NCBI GenBank assembly: GCA_017415505.1
Contig: JAFQGG010000007.1
Coordinates: 1 to 64,000, forward strand
DNA: 64,000 bases
DNA from: Clostridia bacterium
GTDB taxonomy: Bacteria > Bacillota > Clostridia > Christensenellales > Borkfalkiaceae
Direction: 5' to 3'
The number at the start of each line of letters is the position of its first letter. Positions within the stretch are counted from its first letter, which is position 1. A model generated the notes under the pieces. The model saw nothing but the letters and a program-made list of their open reading frames with translations. It did not search any database and had not been told where the DNA came from. This document shows positions 9,580 to 18,091 of this stretch, in pieces. A program made the translations under genes and the position numbers.

Positions 9580-10059
9580 GTGACGGAAGAAAAAATGAAG
9601 AAAGCAAAAGAAGTGTACGGGATTCTTTGCACAATGATGGATACGAATAATTGGAACTATCAAAAGGACGAAGAAAACTTGGCGATTTACACGGGTTTTT
9701 CGGGCGACGACCTTTCCATGCAGTTTAAGGTTTCTATCGACGCGAAAAGACAACTCGTGTATCTCGTTTCGGGCTTGCCGTTCAAGATGAGCGAGGAAAA
9801 GCGCGTAGAGGGCGCGGTGGCGACCTGCGAGATTAACTACGAACTTGCGGACGGGAGCTTCGATTATAACGTTCTCGACGGTACGATCGGTTTTAGAATG
9901 ACGAGCAGTTACAGAGAAAGCCTGATAGGTATGGAGCTTATGCAATACATGATCGATTGCGCTTGCTACACCGTGGATAAATACAACGATAAGTTGGAAG
10001 CGTTGAACGACGGAAAAATGACTTTGGGCGAGCTGGTGGCTTGGATTAAAGAAAATTAA
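9580..10059 (+). CDS. YbjN-domain protein, copy 2
   Basis: 159 aa, clearly paralogous to the preceding protein: NNWNYQKDEENLAIYTGFSGDDL matches its KWRYKKDEEKLNI...VGDDL, and VNYALVDGSFDF aligns with INYELADGSFDY. The chosen start is GTG at 9580, 9 bases after AAGGAGG; the first ATG is four codons further in. Tandem duplication of a single-domain protein suggests a hetero-oligomer or partial specialisation (inference). It ends at a strong GC-rich terminator. Confidence 0.8.
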   Translation: MTEEKMKKAKEVYGILCTMMDTNNWNYQKDEENLAIYTGFSGDDLSMQFKVSIDAKRQLVYLVSGLPFKMSEEKRVEGAVATCEINYELADGSFDYNVLDGTIGFRMTSSYRESLIGMELMQYMIDCACYTVDKYNDKLEALNDGKMTLGELVAWIKEN

Positions 10060-10073
10060 AAAATAAATAACGG

Positions 10074-10116
10074 CGCGTCGCGCTTCGCTTTATGCGAAAC
10101 GCGACGCGTTTTCGTT
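10074..10116 (+). terminator. Terminator after the YbjN pair
   Basis: A long stem, CGCGTCGCGCTTCGC with GCGAAACGCGACGCG (a few mismatches), followed by TTTTCGTT. Confidence 0.8.
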
Positions 10117-10267
10117 GCGTCGGTCAAAAGTTGAAAATTCTATATAAAATCATAGAAGCCTTGGCGACGGGCTCGGTTGCTTTTCGTGCGTATATATAAT
10201 AAGGAAAAGGGAAAACGAAAAAAGTGCAAAGATTTTCAAAATTTTTCAAAAAATCACGCAAAAAAGA

Positions 10268-10296
10268 TTGACAATAGAAAGAAAGTGTGGTAAACT
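10268..10296 (+). promoter_or_regulatory. Promoter of the rpmG-secE-nusG operon
   Basis: TTGACA, 17 bases, TAAACT, about 50 bases before rpmG. The rest of the 10060-10347 gap holds the upstream terminator and AT-rich sequence; nothing else was recognised. Confidence 0.85.
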
Positions 10297-10347
10297 CTAT
10301 ATACGCGCCTGACGAAGGGTGTAATTTTTTTGTATGGAGTTTTAATT

Positions 10348-10512
10348 ATGGCAACCAAAACGGCAAGAGCCAAAATCACGTTCGAATGTACCGAATGCAA
10401 GCATAGAAACTATGACAGCATCAAGAATAAAAAGAACGATCCCGACAGACTTGTACTTTCCAAGTACTGCCCGTTCTGCAAAAAGCATACCGAACACAAA
10501 GAATCCAAATAA
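10348..10512 (+). CDS. rpmG: 50S ribosomal protein L33
   Basis: 54 aa. A zinc-binding (C+) L33: cysteine pairs CTEC near residue 14 and CPFC near residue 43. An in-frame ATG six codons upstream exists, but the MATKTARAK start fits the family and has GGAG 8 bases away. First gene of the L33-SecE-NusG-L11-L1 order typical of Firmicutes. Confidence 0.96.
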   Translation: MATKTARAKITFECTECKHRNYDSIKNKKNDPDRLVLSKYCPFCKKHTEHKESK

Positions 10513-10556
10513 TCGTTAGTTAGCGCGCAGTTTTTGCGCGCGTAAGAGGTAACCTA

Positions 10557-10856
10557 ATGGCAAACGAAACGAAAACGCTTGACAAGAGCTTGGCGTCTTC
10601 CAAGTCTGAACCCGGAAAGGGCGGACCTACGAAATCGACGAACGCAACCAAGGCGAAGAATAAGAAACCCAATTGGTTTCGTCGCGTAGGTGCGAAATTT
10701 AAGGAAACGTTCTCCGAACTTAAAAGAGTAACGTGGCCTACTTTCCCCACGGTTTTGAAAACGACGGGCGTCGTGCTCGTTATCGTCCTCGCTTTCCTTG
10801 CAGTCGTTACGGGCGTTGACGCGCTTCTCGGCTGGTTGCTTGGGCTGATCTCGTAA
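10557..10856 (+). CDS. secE: Protein translocase subunit SecE
   Basis: 99 aa; part of the SecYEG channel in the cytoplasmic membrane. An N-terminal lysine-rich, low-complexity extension of about 38 residues is followed by the SecE core: an amphipathic helix FKETFSELKRVTWPT and one membrane helix near residues 66-95. The KRVTWPT motif is diagnostic. It stands directly before nusG, as is usual. Confidence 0.97.
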   Translation: MANETKTLDKSLASSKSEPGKGGPTKSTNATKAKNKKPNWFRRVGAKFKETFSELKRVTWPTFPTVLKTTGVVLVIVLAFLAVVTGVDALLGWLLGLIS

Positions 10857-10875
10857 TTCGGAGGGGTAAGGTATT

Positions 10876-11439
10876 ATGCCGATGAACGAAGAACCCAAGT
10901 GGTATATCCTTCACACCTATTCCGGGTATGAAGCGATGGTCAAAGACAGCTTGGAAAAATTAATTGAAAACAACAATCTGGGCGACTATATCGTGGATTT
11001 GAAAATCCCGATGGAGCAGGTTATTGAAGAGAAGAACGGCAAGCGCAAGGTAGTGGAAAGAAAGCTTCTCCCTTGCTACGTATTCATTAAAATGATCTAC
11101 ACCAACCAGATTTGGTATTACGTTACGAGCACGCGTGGCGTAACGGGTTTTTGCGGTCCGCAGGGACGTCCTATCCCCATGAAACCGGACGAAATCCGTA
11201 AAATGCGTTTGGAAGAATTCGTATCCGACGAAAAATTCGCCGTAGGCGACACCGTTTCGGTGGAAGACGGTCCTTTGAAGGGCTTTATCGGTACGATCAA
11301 AGAGCTCAACGACAGCGCGCAAAAAGCGAAAATTTCTACGAGTATGTTCGGCAGAACCACGGAAGTGGAAGTGGAATATATTCAAATCAAGAAAGTGGAA
11401 GCGCCCATTCCCGAACCTTCGGAAGAGGACGCCGAATAA
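10876..11439 (+). CDS. nusG: Transcription termination/antitermination protein NusG
   Basis: 187 aa. The N-terminal NGN domain (KWYILHTYSGYE) binds RNA polymerase; the C-terminal KOW domain (FAVGDTVSVEDGPLKGFIGTI) contacts NusE/Rho or the ribosome. Ribosome site GGAGGGG is 9 bases before the ATG. Tail is acidic. Normal length and context. Confidence 0.98.
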   Translation: MPMNEEPKWYILHTYSGYEAMVKDSLEKLIENNNLGDYIVDLKIPMEQVIEEKNGKRKVVERKLLPCYVFIKMIYTNQIWYYVTSTRGVTGFCGPQGRPIPMKPDEIRKMRLEEFVSDEKFAVGDTVSVEDGPLKGFIGTIKELNDSAQKAKISTSMFGRTTEVEVEYIQIKKVEAPIPEPSEEDAE

Positions 11440-11454
11440 CAAACAGGTAAAAAT

Positions 11455-11497
11455 GTGGGAGAAACGTCAAATCTTTCAAGGCGTTTCGTTAAACCAC
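11455..11497 (+). promoter_or_regulatory. L1-binding (23S rRNA L1-stalk mimic) leader of rplK-rplA
   Basis: Between nusG and rplK a hairpin has an outer stem GTGG/CCAC, an asymmetric internal loop GGAG opposite GTTAAA, and an inner stem GAAACG/CGTTTC. The GTGGGAG...AAACCAC arrangement copies the L1-binding helix of 23S rRNA. L1 is known to repress its own operon through such mimics. The pairing is seen in the sequence; the function follows from knowledge of L1 operons. Confidence 0.7.
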
Positions 11498-11514
11498 GAA
11501 GGAGATAAATTTTT

Positions 11515-11940
11515 ATGGCTAAGAAAATTATGGCAGTCGTAAAGTTGCAACTTCCCGCCGGTAAGGCAACCCCCGCTCCCCCCGTAGGTTCTACGCTGGG
11601 TCCGTTCGGTATCAACCTCCCCGGTTTCACGAAGGAATTCAACGCAAAAACGGCAGACAAACCCGGTCTTATTATACCCGTGGTTGTAACGATCTATCAA
11701 GACCGTTCCTTCACGTTCGTATTGAAGACGCCCCCCGCTCCCGTTCTTATCAAGAAGGCTCTTGGTATCGAAACGGCAAGTGCGAAACCCAACTCCGTAA
11801 AGGTTGGTAAGCTTACGAAAGCGCAAGTTGAAGAAATTGCGAAGACGAAGATGCCCGACCTTAACTGCACGAGCTTGGAAAGCGCAATGAGCATGGTTGC
11901 AGGTACCGCTCGTAGCATGGGCGTTACCGTGGAAGAATAA
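11515..11940 (+). CDS. rplK: 50S ribosomal protein L11
   Basis: 141 aa. Binds the GTPase-associated centre of 23S rRNA. Typical N-terminus [25 protein letters not shown] and C-terminal RNA-binding domain with the ending [11 protein letters not shown]. Preceded by AAGGAGA and the L1-type leader; followed by rplA 18 bases later. Confidence 0.98.
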   Translation: MAKKIMAVVKLQLPAGKATPAPPVGSTLGPFGINLPGFTKEFNAKTADKPGLIIPVVVTIYQDRSFTFVLKTPPAPVLIKKALGIETASAKPNSVKVGKLTKAQVEEIAKTKMPDLNCTSLESAMSMVAGTARSMGVTVEE

Positions 11941-11958
11941 TAAGGAGGCGCTTTAATT

Positions 11959-12645
11959 ATGAAACACGGTAAGAAATATTTGGAAAGCGTAAAAGCTTTC
12001 GATTTGACGAAACAATACGAAGCAAGCGAAGCAATTTCCGTTTTGCTTGAAACGGCAAAAGCAAAGTTCGACGAAACGGTAGAAATGCACGTTCGTTTGG
12101 GCGTAGATCCCCGTCAAGCGGATCAACAAGTTCGTGGCGTGCTCGTTCTTCCCAACGGTACGGGTAAAACGAAGAGAGTTTTGGTTATCGCAAAGGGTGC
12201 GAAAGCGGACGCGGCGGCAGCGGCTGGCGCTGACTACGTAGGCGCGGAAGAACTTATCGCGAAGATCCAAAACGAAAGCTGGTTCGATTTCGACGTTATG
12301 ATCACGACGCCCGACATGATGGGTATGGTTGGTCGTATCGGTCGTGTGCTCGGTCCTAAGGGCTTGATGCCTAACCCTAAGTCCGGTACGGTTACGATGG
12401 ACGTTGAAAAGGCAATTAAGGAAGTAAAAGCAGGTAAAGTCGAGTACAGACTTGACAAAACCGCTATTATCCACTGCCCCATCGGTAAGAAGAGCTTCGG
12501 CAAGGAAAAACTTGTGGAGAACTTCACCGCGCTTATGGACGCGATCATCAAGGCGAAACCCGCTGCGGCGAAAGGTCAGTACGTAAAGAGCGTCGTTCTT
12601 GCGTCTACCATGGGTCCCGGCGTAAAGGTATTGCCCAAAGTATAA
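11959..12645 (+). CDS. rplA: 50S ribosomal protein L1
   Basis: 228 aa. Forms the mobile L1 stalk next to the E site and can repress its own mRNA. The two-domain pattern is visible: [15 protein letters not shown]..., [13 protein letters not shown], the middle domain with [21 protein letters not shown], and a conserved C-terminal return strand. Ribosome site AGGAGG. Last gene before the separately promoted rplJ-rplL unit. Confidence 0.98.
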   Translation: MKHGKKYLESVKAFDLTKQYEASEAISVLLETAKAKFDETVEMHVRLGVDPRQADQQVRGVLVLPNGTGKTKRVLVIAKGAKADAAAAAGADYVGAEELIAKIQNESWFDFDVMITTPDMMGMVGRIGRVLGPKGLMPNPKSGTVTMDVEKAIKEVKAGKVEYRLDKTAIIHCPIGKKSFGKEKLVENFTALMDAIIKAKPAAAKGQYVKSVVLASTMGPGVKVLPKV

Positions 12646-12714
12646 GTAAAGAGCCGTGCGGTTGGCGCGGTAAACAAAAAAATTAAAATTTTCGTCAAAG
12701 ACGGTCAAAAACAG

Positions 12715-12743
12715 TTGACTGTCTTTGGCGGAAGTGATATAAT
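12715..12743 (+). promoter_or_regulatory. Promoter of rplJ-rplL
   Basis: TTGACT, 17 bases, TATAAT, preceding the L10 leader. Confidence 0.85.
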
Positions 12744-12749
12744 AAGACA

Positions 12750-12911
12750 GTAAGAAACGAATCGCCGTAGAAAACGAGTACTTTTAAGTTTGATGGGAAA
12801 CCGCTCGTCGAGGTAATGAGGAAAGAATCTTTGATTGTAAGGAGTCCTTATGCCGTGCGGCGTGAGGAATTTTTTTATCGTCAGGCGGCGACGCTTAAAG
12901 GAGGTAAATTT
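12750..12911 (+). promoter_or_regulatory. L10 leader (ribosomal protein leader)
   Basis: The 160-base untranslated leader before rplJ contains the CCGCTCGTCGAGGTAATGA segment that resembles the conserved core of the Firmicutes L10 leader. It ends with an attenuator hairpin. Known L10 leaders bind the L10-(L12)4 complex and shut down downstream transcription. Confidence 0.75.
12846..12876 (+). terminator. Attenuator in the L10 leader
   Basis: A 10-bp stem CCTTATGCCG with CGGCGTGAGG and a 2-base loop, followed after AA by seven T. It is positioned to terminate transcription before rplJ. Confidence 0.8.
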
Positions 12912-13418
12912 ATGTCGGCTAACGTAGAGGCAAAAAAGCAAATCGTAGAAGAAATCAAAGCTAAAATCCAAGCAAGCAAATCGGTTGTTCTTGCGGATTA
13001 CAACAAACTTACCGTTTTGGAAGTTACGGCTTTGAGAAGAAAGTTCAAAGAAGCAAACTGTGAATACAAGGTCTATAAGAACACGCTCGTTAGAAAAGCG
13101 TTCAACGAACTCGGAATTACCGATTTCGACGCGGATCTCAACGGCACGACGGCGACCGTATTCTGCGCAGACGAAACGAGCGGCGCGGCGGTGTTTGCAA
13201 AAGAAACCAAAGCAAACCCTGCTCTCGTTGAAAAAGTCGTTCCCAAATGCGCGTTCGTTGAGAATAAATATCTCGACAAAGCTGGGGTGAAAGCACTTTC
13301 CGCTATTCCCTCGAAGGAAGTTCTCATCGCAAAGATGCTCGGATGCTTCCAATCTTCGCTTTCCAAGTTTGTTGGCGTTCTCGATCAGATCGCAAAAGCA
13401 AAAGAAGGCAACAACTAA
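12912..13418 (+). CDS. rplJ: 50S ribosomal protein L10
   Basis: 168 aa; base of the L7/L12 stalk. Start ATG at 12912 has AGGAGG 7 bases upstream. A longer frame reaches back into the leader, but it is not used because it would overlap the attenuator. Visible: VLADYNKLTVLEVTALRRK, YKVYKNTLVRKA, and a C-terminal helix that binds L12 dimers. Followed by rplL. Confidence 0.97.
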   Translation: MSANVEAKKQIVEEIKAKIQASKSVVLADYNKLTVLEVTALRRKFKEANCEYKVYKNTLVRKAFNELGITDFDADLNGTTATVFCADETSGAAVFAKETKANPALVEKVVPKCAFVENKYLDKAGVKALSAIPSKEVLIAKMLGCFQSSLSKFVGVLDQIAKAKEGNN

Positions 13419-13473
13419 TTCCATTTGAAAAAGAAAAAAAATCATTAATAAAAAAAATCGGAGGATTAAAAAA

Positions 13474-13842
13474 ATGGACGTACAGAAACTTATTGAAGAA
13501 GTAAAAGCTATGACCGTTCTCGAATTGAACGAGCTCGTTAAAGCACTTGAAGCAGAATTTGGCGTAAGCGCGGCTGTTGCTGCTGCTCCCGCGGCAGGTG
13601 GCGCAGTGGAAGCTGCTCCCGCAGAAGAAGAAAAGACGGAATTCGACGTTGTTCTTAAAGAAATCGGTCCCAACAAGATCGCGATCATCAAAGTTGTTCG
13701 TGAAGCTACGGGTCTTGGTCTTGCAGACGCGAAGAAAGCTGTTGAATCCATGGGCGTTATCAAAGAAGCTATGCCCAAGGCTGACGCGGAAGCTCTCGTT
13801 GCGAAGCTTAAAGAAAACGGCGCTGTTGCTGAACTTAAATAA
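13474..13842 (+). CDS. rplL: 50S ribosomal protein L7/L12
   Basis: 122 aa. An N-terminal dimerisation helix ([26 protein letters not shown]), an Ala-rich hinge, and the factor-binding C-terminal domain with [24 protein letters not shown]. Ribosome site CGGAGG. Highly optimised codons. Ends at a strong terminator. Confidence 0.99.
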   Translation: MDVQKLIEEVKAMTVLELNELVKALEAEFGVSAAVAAAPAAGGAVEAAPAEEEKTEFDVVLKEIGPNKIAIIKVVREATGLGLADAKKAVESMGVIKEAMPKADAEALVAKLKENGAVAELK

Positions 13843-13864
13843 GCTTTACTTTGACCTTACAAAG

Positions 13865-13893
13865 AAAGACGACCGAATCGGTCGTCTTTTTTT
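13865..13893 (+). terminator. Terminator after rplL
   Basis: An 11-bp perfect stem AAAGACGACCG/CGGTCGTCTTT, 3-base loop, then a T run. Confidence 0.95.
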
Positions 13894-13894
13894 C

Positions 13895-13930
13895 ATGCAA
13901 AACGCCCTCCGCCGTAAGACGGAGGGCGTT
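13895..13930 (-). terminator. Terminator of the TIR-LRR operon
   Basis: A perfect 11-bp stem AACGCCCTCCG/CGGAGGGCGTT. On the minus strand it follows the end of the 902-aa TIR-LRR gene and ends in TTTTGC. Confidence 0.8.
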
Positions 13931-13938
13931 GCGGTTTA

Positions 13939-16647
13939 TTATTTACCGAAGAATTTCAAAAACTTCATTTTTTTCGGGGTACAGCCCCAATAAATTTTCG
14001 CTTTACCCGTATACCAAACGGGGGTATTGCCCGTTTTTGCCCATTTTGCGGGCTGGGAAGGCGCTTCGCAGTAGTAAGTTTTTGCCGTGCCGAACGCGTT
14101 GCGCCCAAGCTCGGTAACGCTTTCGGGGATAAATACCGTCGAAATCGAACAGTCCTTGAACGCGTCCGCGTCTATGCGGTTCAAGCTCGTCGGTAAAGTA
14201 ACCGTTTTCAACGAACGGCAAAGCGTGAACGCGCCGTTGTGGATAATCTTCGTATTCGTTAGCGTGAGGTGTTTCAAGGACGAACACTCGTAAAACGCCT
14301 CCGAGAAGATCGTCGTTGCCGTAATCTCGATATCGTCTAACTCCTTGCACCCGCGGAACGCGTTGCGGTATACGTATTGGAGTTTGCAGTCCATTCTCGC
14401 AAGCTTCGTGCAGTTTTCAAAGGCGCTATCCCCTAAAAATACGGGAATAGACACGGAAACGAGCTTCAAGGCGACGCATTCGCGGAAAGCGAACGAGCCG
14501 ATTTTCAAATCTTCGGCGTTGAAGCGAAGACGACTTTGCACGATAAGCGTTTCCAACGCGGAGCAGGAATCAAACGCGCGCCTGCCGATCATTTGCATGG
14601 TGTAGGGCAGTACCAGCTTTTTGAGCGTTTTATTGTCTTTGAAGCCTTCGTCGATAACGCCCGTGACGGGTTTTCCGTTCGGGGAGTGTACGGGAATTTC
14701 AAGCTCTTCGCCCGTCCAATTCCCGCAAGACACGATCGCGTGATCGTCGTATTCTTCGAAAAATAGCCCGTTTTCCGCAAAAATTCTCACCGTTTGCGGT
14801 TCTTCCGCTTGCGGTTGCTCACTCGGTTGCGCCGTAATCGTTTTCGATTGCGTTTCGCTTGCTACGGGCTTTGGTGCGGGCGCGACGGGGGCTTTCGTTT
14901 CCTGTTTAGGTAACTTGGCTTTGGCTTCTTTGGCTTTTTGTTTTTCTTCCTTTGCCGTTTTCGCCTTTTGAAGCATTTCTTCGTATCGTCTTTCCGCTTC
15001 TTCCCGCGAAACGCCCCAAACGGGGGACAGCATGCAGTTCCATTTTTCGTCCCAACCGCTCGGTTTTTCGCTTGCTTCGCAGTAAACGCCTTTCAAATAC
15101 GACCTCGTTTCAAGCGAATAGAAGGTGTTTTTCTCGATCGTTTCTACGCTCTTTGGAATAAAAATATGCGTTAAACGGCAGTTAAGAAAAGCAAAGGTTT
15201 CAATTTTTGTGAGGGAGTCGGGGAGTGCGAGCTCGCGCAATGCGGGGCAAAGCCCGAACGCGTAATTGCCGATAACGCGCAAACCCTTGCCAAGCGTAAC
15301 CGTTTTTAAGTTCTCACAACTTCCGAACGCGGCGCTACCGATTTCTTCCAAGCCGTCGGGAAGCGTAATGCTCTTTAAGCCCGATTTATAAAATCCGTTT
15401 TGGGCGATTCGTTTGACCTTCCAACCGTTGGGGGAAACGGGCGGTACAACGACCGCCGTTTTTTTGCAACGCCCAATATTTACGCTACAACCGTCGTCGT
15501 TCTCGTTTTCCAAGAAAAATTCCAAACCGTTTTCGTCACATATCGCGCGGGTAGGGGGAACGAGTACGACCTTTTGCGGGCGTTTTCCGCCCCAAACCAC
15601 GGTGGCGGGGGAATCGTTCCAATTCGTCGCCCAATCGCTTGGCTGTTCGTCCGCTTCGCAATAGATAACTTTCAAATTTTCACAGGTTGCGGTGAACACG
15701 CGTCCTTCCATTTTGGTAACGCTTTTGGGGATAACGATACACTCCAAAGCGGAACAGTCGGTAAACGCGTTGGCGTTAATTTCTTCTAAACCTTCGTTAA
15801 GAAACACCGCTTTTAATTGGTGACAATGCGCAAAGGCTCTTTGGGAAATTTTTCTTACCGATTTGGGCAAGAATACGCTTTCAATATTCGTGTTTGCGAA
15901 TCCGTCCGTGTAGATATTATAAACGGGTCTTCCGTCGGTAAACTTTTCGGGGATAACGACGCTCGTTTCCGTGCATTTGCCCATTTGTGCGGATACGCCT
16001 TTTCTAATTTCGGCGGAGGACGCCGTGAAAGAGTTAGAAAGGGATAAACCTGCCGACGGCGTAGGGTTGGTCGGGGGGATAGGGGGCTTGGGCGCGACGA
16101 TTTCTTTCGTCGGCTTGGGCGCATCCTTTTGCACCGTTTCTACTTTCGGGGCGGGAGTCGCCTGCTCCGTCTTTTTGGGGGCAGGTTTTTCGATAGGCAA
16201 AGGCTCGGGATTTTGGGAGGCGGGGATTTTGCAACATTGCAAAATGTCCGCTTGGATCAACCGCTCGAAAAAGGAATCGGCGGTGGGGTGCTTGTAATAG
16301 AACATGGCTTGAAGCGTGCCAAGTTGCATTTTCATACCGAGCGAAAGCTCTAATTCTTCCAAATGCACGACGAGCATTTCTTTGCGCTCGGCGATGGCGA
16401 AGTGGATTTCACGGGTGCAGTTTTGCGAGGCAAGGGCGTTGGGGGAAAGAAACACCAACACGACCGCGCTGTTGTATAAATGCGTGGCGACGAACTCGGG
16501 CCACTCCGTACCCGCTTCGATTCCCTCGTCGTACCAAACGCGGAAACCCGCTTCCTGTAAACGCTTTACGAGAGGAATTACCCGCTCGCTATCCCTGTGA
16601 GAGTAGCTTATAAATATGTAATTTTCCTTGCCGTCGTAAACGTTCAT
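13939..16647 (-). CDS. TIR domain protein with three LRR_5 arrays (902 aa)
   Basis: No signal peptide or membrane helix, so cytoplasmic. Residues 9-140 form a TIR domain: YIFISYSHRDS at the first strand, VWYDEGIEAGTEW, and NCTREIHFAI, whose Glu80 stands at the position of the catalytic NADase glutamate in active TIRs. Three LRR_5 blocks follow (about 215-350, 395-545, 640-900), separated by linkers rich in Pro, Lys, Glu and Ala (145-200, 550-620). Each block ends with the same cap: YCEA...P..W....VWG. Ribosome site GAGGTG. It follows the paralogue at 16679-17953 after 31 bases in one operon. NAD hydrolysis or signalling on ligand binding is inferred from TIR families, not shown. Confidence 0.88.
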   Translation of the reverse strand: MNVYDGKENYIFISYSHRDSERVIPLVKRLQEAGFRVWYDEGIEAGTEWPEFVATHLYNSAVVLVFLSPNALASQNCTREIHFAIAERKEMLVVHLEELELSLGMKMQLGTLQAMFYYKHPTADSFFERLIQADILQCCKIPASQNPEPLPIEKPAPKKTEQATPAPKVETVQKDAPKPTKEIVAPKPPIPPTNPTPSAGLSLSNSFTASSAEIRKGVSAQMGKCTETSVVIPEKFTDGRPVYNIYTDGFANTNIESVFLPKSVRKISQRAFAHCHQLKAVFLNEGLEEINANAFTDCSALECIVIPKSVTKMEGRVFTATCENLKVIYCEADEQPSDWATNWNDSPATVVWGGKRPQKVVLVPPTRAICDENGLEFFLENENDDGCSVNIGRCKKTAVVVPPVSPNGWKVKRIAQNGFYKSGLKSITLPDGLEEIGSAAFGSCENLKTVTLGKGLRVIGNYAFGLCPALRELALPDSLTKIETFAFLNCRLTHIFIPKSVETIEKNTFYSLETRSYLKGVYCEASEKPSGWDEKWNCMLSPVWGVSREEAERRYEEMLQKAKTAKEEKQKAKEAKAKLPKQETKAPVAPAPKPVASETQSKTITAQPSEQPQAEEPQTVRIFAENGLFFEEYDDHAIVSCGNWTGEELEIPVHSPNGKPVTGVIDEGFKDNKTLKKLVLPYTMQMIGRRAFDSCSALETLIVQSRLRFNAEDLKIGSFAFRECVALKLVSVSIPVFLGDSAFENCTKLARMDCKLQYVYRNAFRGCKELDDIEITATTIFSEAFYECSSLKHLTLTNTKIIHNGAFTLCRSLKTVTLPTSLNRIDADAFKDCSISTVFIPESVTELGRNAFGTAKTYYCEAPSQPAKWAKTGNTPVWYTGKAKIYWGCTPKKMKFLKFFGK

Positions 16648-16678
16648 CTTTATTCACCTCGTACACGGTATACCCGTT

Positions 16679-17953
16679 TCAAAATAATTTTCTCGTCCAA
16701 CCGCGTATGCTACCCCATACCGCTTCTGCGCGAGAACCGTTCCAAGCCGATTCCCACCCGAACGGTTTTTGGCTACATTCGCAGTAAATCGTTTTCAAGT
16801 TTTTGCAATCGGCAAACGCTTGCGCGGCGATATAGCGCACGCTACGGGGGATAAACACGGTTTCGAGAAGTTCCATACCCTTGAACGCGTTCGCGCCGAT
16901 AATTTCCACGCCGTTTTCAATGGTGAGCGTCGTAACGCTTTTGCAAAGGGCGAACGCGCTTGCGCCGAGCTGTTTCACCGTTTTAGGGATACGCACGCTT
17001 TGCAACCGTTCGCAAGAAGCGAACGCCCGCGCGCCGATTTGCAAGAGTCCGTCGTTGAGCGGTGCGCTTTCCAACGCCGAGCAAAAATCAAAGGCGTTGT
17101 CGCCGATCGCTTGTAAGCTGTCGGGAAGCGTGATTTGCGTGAGCGCGGCGCACCCCTCGAACGCGTGGGGGCGAATTTCCTGCAAACCGCTTTCTATCTT
17201 GACTTTGGTTAGCTCCGAACAGGAGAAAAACGCGTTTTCGCAAATTGCGCGAACGCTTTTGGGGATCGTCACTTCCGTGATACGGCTCAACGAAAAGCCG
17301 TTCGCGCCGATATACCCCACGGGGAGATTTTCGGGCGAGGTTTCGGGTATGGCGATTTTGCCCGCGCAACCCGATTGCGCGGAAACGGCGCAACAAAGGT
17401 ATCTACCGCCTTTCGCGCCGTATTTGGAGCGGTACGCCTTTGCCTCTTGCGTAAATACGAGAGAGGGCGCTCTTTCCAAAACGACGGGGGCAGGTATGGG
17501 ACGAACGTCTATCGGCGCGTTTTCGATCTCCGTTTTGCAGGGCGAAAGGAGCTTTGCGCCTTGCAACGCGCCGACGAACGAGGGTACGCCCTCGTAGCGT
17601 TCGTAAAACATGGCTTGAAGCGTGCCGAGTTGCATTTCCATGCCTAAGCTCATTTGCACTTCTTCCATGTGAATGACGAGCATTTCCTTGCGCTTGGCAA
17701 TCGCGAAATTGATTTCGCGCGTACAGTTTTGCGAGGCGAGCGCGTGGTTGGTAAGAAATACCAAAACCACGGCGGAAGAGCTAAGCCGTTCCGCGACGTA
17801 TTCGGGCCATTCCGTACCCGCTTCTATGCCCGCGTCGTACCAAACGCGATAGCCCGCGCCGTGCAAGGCTTCTACGATCGGGAGCACCCGTTTGGAGTCC
17901 TTGTGCGCGTAGCTAATGAAAATATATCCCTCTTTTCCCTCGTAAGTCACCAT
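16679..17953 (-). CDS. TIR domain protein with one LRR_5 array (424 aa)
   Basis: A shorter paralogue of the next gene in the operon. TIR at residues 9-140 (YIFISYAHKDS, VWYDAGIEAGTEW, NCTREINFAI with Glu80), about 70% identical to that of the 902-aa protein by eye. A short Pro-rich linker follows, then about eight LRR_5 repeats (about 195-390) with the NAF..CS.L..V.I signature, and the cap YCECSQKPFGWESAWN..EAVWG. No signal peptide. First gene of a two-gene leftward operon with its own promoter. Family knowledge suggests an effector TIR fused to a protein-binding LRR sensor; the ligand and output are unknown. Confidence 0.88.
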   Translation of the reverse strand: MVTYEGKEGYIFISYAHKDSKRVLPIVEALHGAGYRVWYDAGIEAGTEWPEYVAERLSSSAVVLVFLTNHALASQNCTREINFAIAKRKEMLVIHMEEVQMSLGMEMQLGTLQAMFYERYEGVPSFVGALQGAKLLSPCKTEIENAPIDVRPIPAPVVLERAPSLVFTQEAKAYRSKYGAKGGRYLCCAVSAQSGCAGKIAIPETSPENLPVGYIGANGFSLSRITEVTIPKSVRAICENAFFSCSELTKVKIESGLQEIRPHAFEGCAALTQITLPDSLQAIGDNAFDFCSALESAPLNDGLLQIGARAFASCERLQSVRIPKTVKQLGASAFALCKSVTTLTIENGVEIIGANAFKGMELLETVFIPRSVRYIAAQAFADCKNLKTIYCECSQKPFGWESAWNGSRAEAVWGSIRGWTRKLF

Positions 17954-17982
17954 AAAAATAATCCTCGTCGTCGTTTAGAAAA

Positions 17983-18011
17983 ATTATATCATTTTTTTCA
18001 AAAAAATGCAA
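17983..18011 (-). promoter_or_regulatory. Promoter of the TIR-LRR operon
   Basis: On the minus strand TTGCAT, 17 bases, TATAAT, 30 bases before the ATG of the 424-aa gene. It is divergent from the sbcD-like promoter. Confidence 0.8.
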
Positions 18012-18035
18012 CTGTTTAGAGGGTATATTATACAC

Positions 18036-18064
18036 TTGACAAACGGCGGGAAAAGATGTATAAT
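18036..18064 (+). promoter_or_regulatory. Promoter of the sbcD/sbcC-like pair
   Basis: TTGACA, 17 bases, TATAAT; 27 bases before the ATG. Confidence 0.9.
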
Positions 18065-18091
18065 AGTTCTATCAACGCTCGGAGAAAAATT

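Noticed and set aside
13939..17953. Thoeris defence system
   Set aside because: TIR proteins are present, but no SIR2-like NADase partner is nearby and LRR arrays are not part of Thoeris.
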